Origin: Niebla homalea
Taxonomy: Eukaryota; Ascomycota; Lecanoromycetes; Lecanorales; Ramalinaceae
NCBI GenBank assembly: GCA_019925105.1
Contig: JAHGAU010000010.1
Coordinates: 1,240,001 to 1,304,000, forward strand
Reading direction: 5' to 3'
DNA: 64,000 bases
This document shows positions 45,478 to 55,332 of this stretch, piece by piece; position 1 is the first letter of the stretch; each line of letters begins with the position of its first letter. The position numbers and the translations under genes are program-made. The notes under the pieces were generated by a model. That model was not told the DNA's origin and ran no database searches. It worked only from the letters and a program-made list of their open reading frames with translations.

Positions 45478-48400
45478 CTAGGTGCGTCTAGGCTGGGGCG
45501 TCTCGGGGACGTCCCAAATGGAATCTTCTCTGCTCTCATGGCGGAACTGAAGCTGTTGATCGAGTTGCTCTTGACCACCTTCAATGATGCCACGATCCCT
45601 GAAAACAGGTGGGTCTTGCGTAGGCAGGAAACCAATTTTAGAAACTTCTTCCATCTTGATATTAGATTCGCAGCCTTCAATTATTATATTGTCGATACCT
45701 TCTGAAGGAAGAGCAGGAGCTTTGCTTCCAAAAGAAATAGGCGATGTCGAGGTGAAGACAGGCAAATCTTGCTTGGTACGTTTGACTGTTGTCGGAGTAC
45801 AAAGGAGTGAAGGTACAGGTGCAGGGGGGGAAGATGGCGTCTCTTGGGGCAATCGCCCAATTCGCTCAGCTTGCTCAGGGCCTGATTGACTTGTTGGTTG
45901 CGGCATTTGAGGTGGGTAATGCGTCGAATTCAAGGGCTGGCGTGGTTGGGAGACTGATGGCTGCTGTTGAGCCAGAAGTTGTCCATTCGTGGTAGGGACT
46001 ATTTCATGCGAATCTAGGTCAGAGGGTTTAGCATGGCGGATCCTTACCGACTGTGAAATATCCTTAGGCCCTCTCAAAACATCCATGGTGTTGTGAGGTG
46101 TCGGTCCGGGAGGCAAGGTCGAAGCTGCAGGCTTCTCTTTCGATTTCGGCGGGGAACACGCATTAGGCTTCGCTTTGGTCGGTGAGCGCTTTGCAGCACC
46201 GCTTGAAGAAGGGACCTTGGTAGGCCTGCCACGCGACGAAGGCTTTCCCTTTGCCTGCCTAGCTTCATACTCCTCCCTCGGAGGCACATTGAGCTTGATA
46301 CTCATCTGCCTCATTTCAGAGGAAAGCTGATTGACATCCTGATTCTTCAGGTCCTCGTTGATCGATAGCGGCGTTTTATTCTCCACAAATTGTAAAGGTT
46401 GTTGAGTGACGATCTTATGAGACTGGGAGACTGTTGAAGAAGCAGAAGCTGTTCGTGTTCCTGTGGTAGGTTTCTTGGATGCTTTGGACTTAGCTGTGAC
46501 TGGCCGAGGCTTTGCAAGACCATTATGTTCCTTCTGCATTAAGCTGTCCTCGCCTGTTTGTGACTCAACGATTGCTCCCATAGGGGCTGCAGATGCAAGA
46601 TCTGAACCTTGCGAAGCAACGCTTGATGCAGCGCTAGAACGTCTTCTTGTTGGCTTTCTCAGCTGATTTGTAGGTGCAGACTCCCTGATGGGCGAAGAGT
46701 TGTCGGTATCTGAAGCCAACATTTTCATATTTGCAACAGTCTTGCGCCGGCTCGTTCTCGTAGGGATCTTGTGATCTGATGAAGAATCCAAGATTGGCTG
46801 CTTCGTGCGTTTCTCACGAAGCTGCATACGTGTTGGATCAACGTGAAGGGATTCGGCCGGCAATCCTACGCTTGAATGCCGATCTCTTCGAGCTCGTGTG
46901 GCTTCCGCATTCAGATCTTCGGGTTTGCATGACTTGGTGTCGCGGTCACTGGGTATCAAGAGCTTGCTGAGCTCATACGCTGCTACTGTCCAATCAACTT
47001 CTGGTGGGGGGAGGTTAGGTAGTGGCATTTCTTTCGCGGCTGGCACGGTGTTGCCGTTCAATGACCCAGATAAAGAACGACGCCCTAATGCTACCGGGAC
47101 TACTTTGGCTCTGTATGATTCAGTCGCGGAGTAATATGCAGGCTTCCCTTCACTCCGTTGCTTTTTAGGCGGGGCCGTAGGAAGGGTTGGGTGAGCTACA
47201 GCCTCAATCTGCTCCAAACACTGAAGGGACCACCAATCAGGATCAATGTGGTTGTAAGAATTTGCAGAGGCATCATGATGGTTATGTTGGACTGCCTCAT
47301 CGACCGCAAGCCGTTCAAGTCGACGGCTCATATCAAGTTCAAGGCCATTGGCATAGCTTGAGGGGTTTGGAGAGGCGGTCGACCCACTCAAGCCACTGAT
47401 GTGACTGAAGACGCCGCTCATTAGGGCTCGATCGCTGTAGCCGCCTTCGAGTACACTAATGATACGTCCGTCGATACCAAGGCTTTCTTCCTCAGCTAAT
47501 GCGACTACATCACGCGTAAAGCGAGCATAGAAGCTTGTCGGTACATTGACCTGGTGTCTCTGCATGTGAGAGCTTTCCCATTCGCTCGCGTCGAACCCAG
47601 CAGAAAGGAAGATTGCGCCTCTGGGCTTCGGATGTGTTGGGGCTTGACGTAACCTGTCACCATGACCTCGAAGAAATGCCCTTGCTTTGGCAAGTAGCAC
47701 AAGGTACCTGTCTTCGTACAAAGTCCAAAACTCAGCTTCGGTCTTCCATGATTGGAGATGAACGTTCCAGATGGATTGTCCGTGGGCATTCTCAATGCAA
47801 AGACTGGCGTTCCGGACTTTCTCCTCATCACCCATTTCACATGGGTAGGAATTAATATCGTGCAGACTGAAATACCCAATGGGAGTCTTCTTAGAAAGGG
47901 GAGTGTTCTTGGGCAAGGAGGCAACACGGGCGTTGTGTGCCCAAGCGATGGCTTGAGAGCCATCCCCATGGTGCAGATCAAAGTCAATGATGGCGGCGTG
48001 GGTCAGCCCATGCGTTATTGCAGCATGTCCAATCCCCACATGGACATTGTTCAGCCAGCAAAACCCGGAAGGCATATCAGCTGAGCAATGGTGCCCAGGA
48101 GGCCTTATGCAGACAAAGCTTCGTTTGGTGTCATTCTCACTGAATACCAGGTCGACAGCCTCGCATACCCCACCGAGTGCTCCTTGTAGTGCACTCAAAG
48201 AGCCCGAGCAAAGATAAAGGTCTCCTTCATGAAGACCTGGTCTGACCTCGTCCCGGTTGCCGTCTTGAGTGGTAGACTCCTGGGGCCGCGCAAGCTCCTT
48301 TCCTCCTGCTACAAGTCTCGACTCTGCGGCATCACACATAGCGCTCAGCTCGCCCATCCATCGATCTCCATGTACAGCTGCAGCGGCGGGTGATCGAAGT

Positions 48401-49140
48401 GAGAGTCTTCGTGCCGTTTTGTGAATCTTGAACGGGACGGCCGGGAGCGATGCAGCCTGTCGTTCAGGGTGCGGAGCGGCAGCTGCCTGAGCGTGTCGGC
48501 CGCCGAGACGAACATAGGCTGTCGAGAGACCCAACAAGGAAGCATGAATACGCTCTGGTCGCTCTACGATTGTACTTAGACCAGCCTTGGACGTTCGCGG
48601 CCTCGAATATCGGTGGCCATAGCAGTCATCCTGCAATATCACCACAGTTTGAGATTCAGGCTTGGTCTCCGATCCCCAGTGATTTCTTGCTAGATCTCTT
48701 CCTAGAAATTCTCTCGCAACAGTCGATGCAGTAAGCTGAGGCACTTGGGGTGCCTCAGGCGGTGGAATACGATTCGGCCTGACGTTCGTTGTGGAAGGGG
48801 AGGAGGGAAGATATGAGGAAGTCCGGCGCGATCCTGGTGACCTTGGTGGTGTCCCAGCACTTGCGCCTTTCAGAGAACCTAGCGATGACTTTCTTTGGAT
48901 GCTAGATGTTGGTGAAGACCGGCTAGCACCAACCGAGCTTGAACTGGGGATTCGTTTCAATGTGGGATTTGTAGATCGCGAGAAAGGACCAGGGGAGGCT
49001 GCCGCTGGATGTTCTTGTTGCGTAAGGCATTGATCAGTATGAGTTAGTACGATGGACGTTGTCGTGGTACCTGAGCTTATCGAAAGGTTGTGTAAATGGT
49101 CGGAACTTGTGCCTTCCTCATTGTTTGTTGACTCGGACAT
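45478..49140 (-). CDS. HOS3: Histone deacetylase Hos3/HosB-type
   Basis: Zn-dependent deacetylase of the fungal Hos3 branch, known in yeast to be insensitive to trichostatin A and to act at the bud neck and nuclear pores. Intronless, 1220 aa from the ATG at 49140; a GTG two codons upstream extends the frame but is not a usual start. About 150 Ser/Pro-rich residues precede the deacetylase domain. Catalytic landmarks: 'VVILQDDCYGHRYSRPRTSK', 'IVERPERIHASLLGL', 'FVCIRPPGHHCSADMPSGFC' with the paired His, 'WLNNVHVGIGHAAI', 'AAIIDFDLHHGDGSQAI' with the zinc-binding Asp and His, 'IGYFSLHDINSYPCEMGD', 'AIFLSAGFDASEWE' and 'ISVLEGGYSDRAL'. The C-terminal 550 residues are disordered and basic with Lys/Pro-rich runs. 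No other deacetylase branch has this long tail with these motifs. Confidence 0.92.
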   Translation of the reverse strand: MSESTNNEEGTSSDHLHNLSISSGTTTTSIVLTHTDQCLTQQEHPAAASPGPFSRSTNPTLKRIPSSSSVGASRSSPTSSIQRKSSLGSLKGASAGTPPRSPGSRRTSSYLPSSPSTTNVRPNRIPPPEAPQVPQLTASTVAREFLGRDLARNHWGSETKPESQTVVILQDDCYGHRYSRPRTSKAGLSTIVERPERIHASLLGLSTAYVRLGGRHAQAAAAPHPERQAASLPAVPFKIHKTARRLSLRSPAAAAVHGDRWMGELSAMCDAAESRLVAGGKELARPQESTTQDGNRDEVRPGLHEGDLYLCSGSLSALQGALGGVCEAVDLVFSENDTKRSFVCIRPPGHHCSADMPSGFCWLNNVHVGIGHAAITHGLTHAAIIDFDLHHGDGSQAIAWAHNARVASLPKNTPLSKKTPIGYFSLHDINSYPCEMGDEEKVRNASLCIENAHGQSIWNVHLQSWKTEAEFWTLYEDRYLVLLAKARAFLRGHGDRLRQAPTHPKPRGAIFLSAGFDASEWESSHMQRHQVNVPTSFYARFTRDVVALAEEESLGIDGRIISVLEGGYSDRALMSGVFSHISGLSGSTASPNPSSYANGLELDMSRRLERLAVDEAVQHNHHDASANSYNHIDPDWWSLQCLEQIEAVAHPTLPTAPPKKQRSEGKPAYYSATESYRAKVVPVALGRRSLSGSLNGNTVPAAKEMPLPNLPPPEVDWTVAAYELSKLLIPSDRDTKSCKPEDLNAEATRARRDRHSSVGLPAESLHVDPTRMQLREKRTKQPILDSSSDHKIPTRTSRRKTVANMKMLASDTDNSSPIRESAPTNQLRKPTRRRSSAASSVASQGSDLASAAPMGAIVESQTGEDSLMQKEHNGLAKPRPVTAKSKASKKPTTGTRTASASSTVSQSHKIVTQQPLQFVENKTPLSINEDLKNQDVNQLSSEMRQMSIKLNVPPREEYEARQAKGKPSSRGRPTKVPSSSGAAKRSPTKAKPNACSPPKSKEKPAASTLPPGPTPHNTMDVLRGPKDISQSVRIRHAKPSDLDSHEIVPTTNGQLLAQQQPSVSQPRQPLNSTHYPPQMPQPTSQSGPEQAERIGRLPQETPSSPPAPVPSLLCTPTTVKRTKQDLPVFTSTSPISFGSKAPALPSEGIDNIIIEGCESNIKMEEVSKIGFLPTQDPPVFRDRGIIEGGQEQLDQQLQFRHESREDSIWDVPETPQPRRT

Positions 49141-49742
49141 ATCCACTTGTGTCCTACGTCTTGCAGAATTGTGACCGCATCCAGCGAATGCTGTGGCCTG
49201 GGAAGCCCAAGGCAGTCTATGGGATCAAGGTGAAGCTCTTCCGAAGTTACTTGAATTGCGACGCGGGGAGTTGGAAGGGAAAAATCGTTTGTGTGACACA
49301 ATGGATAAATCGGCAGATCGCGAAATCACGCGTCATGCCGAATGCTAAGGTAACTGTATGACAAAAAGCGACTATTCTAGCCAGTACCGTAATGATACCG
49401 CATCCAAATGCCTTCGAACGAGGGGAGCCATGTCAAATCTTCAGCTTTTCTAGCTGCATTCATGATGGGTATATCTTAGCTGCCTACATCTCATCATTGT
49501 CGTAATCAAATATCAAATTCAATGTGTATGTTATCGGCGTCCCATTCTGATGCTCGTGTTGTACAGACTGAAGAATGTTGACATTGATAGCTTTATAAAT
49601 TGAGCCGTTCTATTGCTTGAGTGCAGGTGATGGACATTGTCAATGCAAGTCCATACAAGCTCCCATTTGCAGGCTTTCTACTATAAAGACATCGTCTAGG
49701 CTTCAGTCGAGGTGTCCTTGTTTGTTGGCCTGAGTTCAAAAG
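49141..49742. promoter_or_regulatory. Divergent spacer between HOS3 and the TGT gene
   Basis: 602 bp, AT-rich in the middle (about 49440-49620). It carries both promoters. No RNA gene or repeat is found. Confidence 0.5.
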
Positions 49743-51198
49743 ATGTCTTCGTCTCCTGTCCATCAGGCTGCCCTACAATTCGAGATAATTGCTAAATGCT
49801 CTGTCAGTCCTTGCAGCTCCAATTGCGAAAAACCTTTGCGTATGTCCTATTCTGATTCACGTCCCTTGATTGCAGACTACCAAGGCCCGCGCCTCCAGTT
49901 TGATCCTGCCCCACGGACCCGTGTCATTGCCCATCTTTATGCCAGTCGCGACTCAAGCTTCCTTAAAAGGTCTGACGCCCGCGCAATTGGCTGGGACTGG
50001 GTGTAATCTTTGCCTCAACAATGCCTACCATCTGGGCTTGAAGCCTGGGCAAGAGGTACTGAAGCAAATTGGTGGTGCACACACATTGCAGGGATGGAAA
50101 GGTAATATCCTGACCGACAGCGGTGGGTAAGTGGACGTGTTGACCCCCTCGGAGCTTTTGGGACTTGGTCTGCATTCGCACAGGAGCCATGCTTATCCGA
50201 CGACAAAAGCTTTCAGATGGTCTCCCTCCTCAAGCTTGCTCAGGTCACCGAGGAAGGGGTTCGCTTCCAGTCGCCTCACGATGGGAAACCAATGCTGCTG
50301 ACCCCGGAGCACTCTATTTCGCTGCAGAACACCATTGGCTCAGACATTATCATGCAACTGGACGACGTCATAGCAACCACCTCGCCGGACGGCGCGAGAA
50401 TGCAGGAAGCCATGGAACGCTCGGTCCGGTGGCTTGACCGTTGCATGGCTGCCCATTCGAAGCCTGAAACCCAGAATCTCTTCTGCATCATACAAGGCGG
50501 GCTGGATCCTGACTTGAGGAAAAGGTGTTGTGAGGAGATGGTTCGGAGAGACACACCCGGAATTGCCATCGGCGGACTGTCGGGTGGAGAGGATAAGGCG
50601 TCTTACTGCAAGGTGTATGGTGCCCCTATGCATGCAGAGGATCACTCAAGCACTGATCCGTCCCTTCAGTGTCTCCACATGTACGTCACTACTGCCGCCA
50701 AACAAACCCAGATATGTCATGGGGGTGGGCTATCCGGAAGATCTTTTGGTTTCGATTGCGCTGGGCGCTGACATGTTCGACTGTGTCTGGCCCACCCGGA
50801 CGGCTCGTTTCGGCAACGCAATCACGCCCACGGGAACGCTGAACCTGCGGCATAGCAGCTTCGCCAATGATCATCGTCCTATTGACGCAACCTGTGCATG
50901 TCCGTGCTGTAAATCAGACTCGGAAGAAGGAGGCTTGGGCATCAAGCGTTCCTTCATCTATCACACAGCGAACAAGGAGACTGTCGGAGCCCATTTGTTG
51001 ACTCTGCACAACGTCCACTTCTTACTCAGCTTGATGGCCAAAGCTAGAGCAGCCATCATTGAGGGGAAATATCCCCAATTCTTGAAGCAATGGTTGGGAC
51101 ACTATCATGCTGTCTCGCAGAGCAGTGGTAAGGAGGTCCCGGAATGGGTCGTAAGTGCTTTGAAAGAGGTCGGAGTAGATATGCTAGTGGACGATTGA
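49743..51198 (+). CDS. QTRT1: Queuine tRNA-ribosyltransferase catalytic subunit
   Basis: Exchanges guanine-34 for queuine in tRNAs for Asp, Asn, His and Tyr, using queuine salvaged from outside. Four exons: 49743-49802, 49876-50126, 50210-50614 and 50670-51198; 414 aa. Junctions read 'AKCS | TTKARAS', '[16 protein letters not shown]' and '[19 protein letters not shown]'. Active-site landmarks: '[20 protein letters not shown]', '[14 protein letters not shown]' with the base-binding Asp, '[20 protein letters not shown]', 'DIIMQLDDV', '[17 protein letters not shown]' and '[14 protein letters not shown]' with the nucleophilic Asp. Zinc ligands are in '[11 protein letters not shown]' plus the His of '[10 protein letters not shown]'. 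Exon 3 uses an AAAG acceptor. The GTATGG donor at 50615, not the GTGTAT 2 bp earlier, keeps the frame. The eukaryotic enzyme pairs with QTRT2, which is not in this window. Confidence 0.92.
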
Positions 51199-51553
51199 GT
51201 TCGTAATTGATCAATGACCTAAGTAAGCTGTTTTTGGACCTTTATTGTGATTGATCCCTTCTTTCCCGAGATTGAAGCTCTATTTTTGGTGTCGACGAGT
51301 CCTCCCAGCGCCATCTGGCTCGCTGTTGCAAAGCCATGGTCCTGTTTCCCCATCTGTGTCCTCCGCATATAGCGTATATTATTGCCATCCTCTAAAACCA
51401 CATCAAAAGGGGGATACAGGTGAAAGAGATTAACCGCGCCTGGAGTAATGCCTTGATCCCATCCCTGCCGCTGCCTCCATCGTGCGGACAAAAAGAAAAT
51501 CATCTCCATCGTAGCGCCATGCTTCTCATCCGGGAAATCTTTGCATCTTCTCA
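51199..51553. other. Convergent 3' spacer
   Basis: 355 bp between the TGT gene and the small three-exon gene. A minus-strand frame crossing it is out of phase with the small gene and is taken as non-coding. Confidence 0.5.
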
Positions 51554-52471
51554 TTACCGCTTTCCCCAGGCCTCGACCCGTCCCTTCCCACTGCCAACGC
51601 CGTTGCTTGCTGCGGCCCCGTTCGAACCACGCTCGCGGAAAAGCAAGCGACAAGCCTGCTCCGCCGCGTCTTCCTTTGCGCCGTTGACGTACTGGCCATC
51701 ATACCAGTAGAGAGCCGGAACAGAAGGCCCTAGTCAGGCGGGATGGCATTAGCCTGCTTTTCCTGCCATGGTCTAACAATGACAATCAAAGTTGGTTGCT
51801 GGTGTTGTGCAACAAGGTAAATGAGCTGGCCTGAGGAAATGACAGCTGCGTACCGTTTGGCACATCGACGGTACAAGACCATGCCGTGCGCTTACCTCGG
51901 CGGTCGGAAACGATGTTGTAGTTTGGCGTTGGACGAGAAGTACCGTTGCAGAATGCTGTTGCGAAAGAATTGTTAGCAACGTTTGCGCGATAAGTTCCTC
52001 CGTTCCTATCTCACATGCAACTTCTCCTCTTTGAAAAAGAAGCGCGGATTTACTTGCTCCATTCAAGGCTGCTGTCAGAGGCTTGCGGAACCTTCTGTTT
52101 TCACCTTTCTGTCTGTGGTGGCAAAGGACTTTCCCCCCCTTCCGTTCATATTTGAAACGAGCAGAGATCATGGGGGACCTGTGTGTCCAAACCACATATC
52201 ATTCTTATTGCTAGAGAAGCTCAAACCCCGACAAGGTGGGTATGTCATCTTCTCCACATCCTCCCTTTGGGAGGAGCAGGGGGATGAATAGAAGAGGAAG
52301 AAAGGGTGACCGACTATCGAGTTTGTCCTGCCAGAAGGAGGAGCGCTGAGCTACACTGTAGCTCCCATTGGCCCTAGAAGAGGACATGTTGTAAGGGCCG
52401 AAGATGATACTGCCAGAGCTGGAGGCGTTGGATGTGGATATCCCTGGAGAAGGCCATGAGTAAGAAGACAT
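51554..52471 (-). CDS. Small three-exon protein of unknown function (130 aa)
   Basis: Pieced together from splice signals: exon 1 52471-52315, exon 2 51955-51896 (60 bp), exon 3 51729-51554. Introns are 359 and 166 bp. Exon 1 gives a Ser/Gly-rich start, 'MSSYSWPSPGISTSNASSSG' to 'SSFWQDKLD'. Exon 2 follows a textbook TTGCTAAC branch and CAACAG acceptor, and reads 'FCNGTSRPTPNYNIVSDRR' up to a GTAAGC donor. Exon 3 reads 'PSVPALYWYDGQYVNGAKED', 'AAEQACRLLFRERG', then a Gly/Ser-rich basic tail and a stop. Phases agree at both junctions (phase 1). There is no signal peptide or membrane segment. I do not recognise the family. The weak point is the first donor (GTCGGT) and the long first intron. 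Confidence 0.55.
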
Positions 52472-53521
52472 TCTGACACTCAAAATGGGAGTAAGAGCGA
52501 CGATGGTTTGGCAATATTTTCAAAGGTGGAAGATAAGATTTGCAAGGGAAGTGAGAAGCTCGAGTCTTACTCTCAGAACGGGGACAGCGATTCCTAGCTT
52601 CTTATACTATTTAATTCGACTGATCGTCCAGGGACGTTGGGTCTCAGGTTCTCGCTTTGATGTCTTGGAGGGCAAGGATTTGCTGGCAATGGAAATTTTT
52701 GATTGTAGGATGGTAGAGTGGCACGAATGAAGAATGAAAGATAAATTGCAGCTAGCCGTGAGGCACCATCCATATTTTAAGAGAAAAGGCTGACATCCCA
52801 GAAAAGTAATTCAAGGGTCAAAGATGAATAAATGCAGGTTCGACAATAAATTGCTGATTCGGTGAAGGGGATCCAGAGGGGACTGTCTTACAAGAGCTGC
52901 GGTGGCTGATTAGACACGCTGGGAAGGCTATCAATCAATGGTCGGAGAGATCAATCTGATCGAGGATGACAGGGCAACATGCAACGCTACCTGGGGTGTC
53001 AAAGGAAAACGGATCGGGTCGAAGCCAAAGGACTTAGCAAAGTGATGCGCTGTTCACATGGTAAAGTGTGGCCATGACGATGACGGCGGTATGACATTGT
53101 TGAGAGGCGGTCTATAGCGAAAGGAAGTCCACCTTGCTTTTTTCTATCTTTAGCGCCTCAGAGAACGGAACATATGCAATTCGCGGTGAGCGGAACATTT
53201 TGAAGAGCTTCCCACTAATGTTGCAAGCCGTGAAGAACGCTGATGCGTGGGGCTGAGCCAGGTGACCATCATATGCGTGGGGAATTTGAAGAGGTAGTTG
53301 AATATACAATGCGGTCATGGGCTGGAGAGTTGGCCCAGTCTCTGAAAGCAGCCTATCATCGACAGAAGACAACTGGTCGGCTGGCTTGGGAGGCAATTGG
53401 TTTAGCAAAAGGTGGTGAAAGGCGGCATAGCTTGTGTACCTACTGGTAGGGCATCACTGCAGCACACTAGCATACGACTGTCAAAGATGAAGCAGAGGCG
53501 GTGGAAGTCCGTCCACGTGTT
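52472..53521. other. Intergenic, promoter of the small gene
   Basis: About 1 kb with no supported gene. The right part adjoins the decayed transcription factor. Confidence 0.5.
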
Positions 53522-54575
53522 CGGAAGAAAAAATGCCTGAAGGGTGTCGGGACAGCTGCAGGCTCAGGCAGCCTTTGGGCCTGAAGGCGTTGAAGGCTGG
53601 CATGAGCCCACTTGGAACGGACGAACCCCAGTGCCGTCGTGCATGCGCTAGGGTAACAGATGCCAGACCGGTCCTCCCGCAAATACCATGCTTGTGCCTA
53701 ATTCAGTGCTCTTCGAAGACTGGCGAAGCATGGACAGTAGGTTCGACCGAGGATGGGCGGAATCTTGACCTGGGCCATGAAAAGCCATAGACGGCTTTCG
53801 GATGGGCGATGACATTATTCTCCAATATCTCTCAGCTAGGGAGCAAACACCTTTTCGAAAGGTCCGTTCCAAGTCGAACCAGGGATCAATCTGACTTTGA
53901 TGCTGTGGATCATGCCAAGGGATGTTTTGTCTGCTTATCCTCGTTGAAAATTAAAGATTATAGAGGAACTCGATTTAGTTCGGCGAAAGTTGCGAGGTAA
54001 ATCCTTGATTGCTGTCCGTCTGTCCCTCAAAGTGGCTGCTTCGTTCACCTACCGCGTTGTCTGTTGCATTGATCGGTATTGGAACAGCAGTACATGGGAG
54101 ACAACCGAAGTTCATGTTGGCTAAAGACTCCATTGGTAGTAGACCGATCAATGCAACTATTAGACAGAGCTATCGAGGCGAAAGCTACTACAACTTTGCC
54201 TTGGTATCAATGCGAGGACTTAGACATTGGTTGGAAGACCGGATGAGGAGACCAAAATCGGCAATATTTGACTGCTTGATGCGGTTATTGGTCCTGAACG
54301 TAAAAGTAGAGGCATACCGAGCTAGCATAACGTTCCATTCCGCAGATATCGCGATGTCTTGGAGCATGTACCTGCACAGGATTTCTCCTCCTCATATGTT
54401 CCGATCACCCACGAGCTTTGATACAACAGCTGCGATGGATAGGGGGATGATGAAATCAGGGCCTGATTTTCCTGAACAAGGGAGGCATCTCCACGCAGTC
54501 CTGGTCGCCGATACTCACGCTGATACCTTGAAAACGATTCGAGATGGCTTCCTTGCCCTCCGATTGAGCGCATAG
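53522..54575 (+). pseudogene. Zn2Cys6 fungal transcription factor, decayed remnant
   Basis: At 53533 a frame reads 'PEGCRDSCRLRQPLGLKALK' and then 'DEPQCRRACARVTDARPVLP'. This is close to the binuclear cluster pattern 'GCxTCRxRRxKCDExxPxCxRC', but with extra bases that spoil the Cys spacing and a lost second Cys group. About 470 bp further, a 188-residue frame (to 54575) starts 'PTALSVALIGIGTAVHGRQ', resembling the 'PAVxHAxIAIGxLHE' start of the fungal regulatory domain. It continues 'SYYNFALVSMRGLRHWLEDR' and 'AIFDCLMRLLVLNVKVEAYR', with helical spacing like that domain. Stops and frame changes separate the two parts. The order and strand are right for one old gene. Both matches are from memory of family patterns. 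Confidence 0.5.
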
Positions 54576-55332
54576 CGTGTGACTCCCTCTCATGAGGCTC
54601 GTCAGGCTTACTTTTGGCTATTGACCTGACCAACCAGGAGGTCTGAATCTTTTTTGTCTTCTTGCATAGTTCGGATTGCCTCTAGAAGTCCATCTTCTGA
54701 ATTCGTCCACTTTGTGACCCCCACCAATCGGCAACGGCGCTACTCGTAGGTTACTATGCCTTGAGGTCCAACATCTTTAGCAGCATGACGGAGCAGAGGG
54801 CATTTTCCCACCTCACATGTTCAGGACCAACAGGAAGGCGAGATCAACTGATGCTTGTATGATAATTTCGAGTCATGCTGAGGCGCTAAATTGGTGGCAG
54901 CGGCAAACAGTCTCGCCGGCGTCCTGTCCGAGGTGCCCGCCTTTACCCCTGCAATGCAAGCACACGACACCTGCATCCGACGTGATCTGCGGAGGTACAA
55001 TAGCTGCAGTTAGATGTTCCACCACGTGTTTATTAGCAGCTGACCTTTGTGCTACATGCTTAGTGGTAGTCGATTTGACAGGCTCGTCAGAGTCCGGCCT
55101 GGTAATAGACAGGAGGCCGCCCACAGCGTTTGGCTACCAATTGACGGCCGTCTTCCTTGTATGCAACAGGTGTACTGCTTCTTCTGCCTCGCCCAATGGA
55201 TACTTATGTCAGCATTAGCGCAAGCGAAAGATGTGCTGCGGATCAGCGAGAACCTGGACCGAAGGATTCATGTCTTATGTCAGCCCAGTAGATGAGACAT
55301 ACTCCAGCAGTCATAACCTCACTGGAACCCTT
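54576..55332. other. Intergenic, no gene seen
   Basis: 757 bp between the transcription-factor remnant and the VPS36 stop. Short frames on both strands (54817-55218) have no recognisable product. Confidence 0.5.

Noticed and set aside
54817..55218. 133-residue Cys-rich plus-strand frame
   Set aside because: The Cys pattern matches no known zinc motif and there is no start or splice support.
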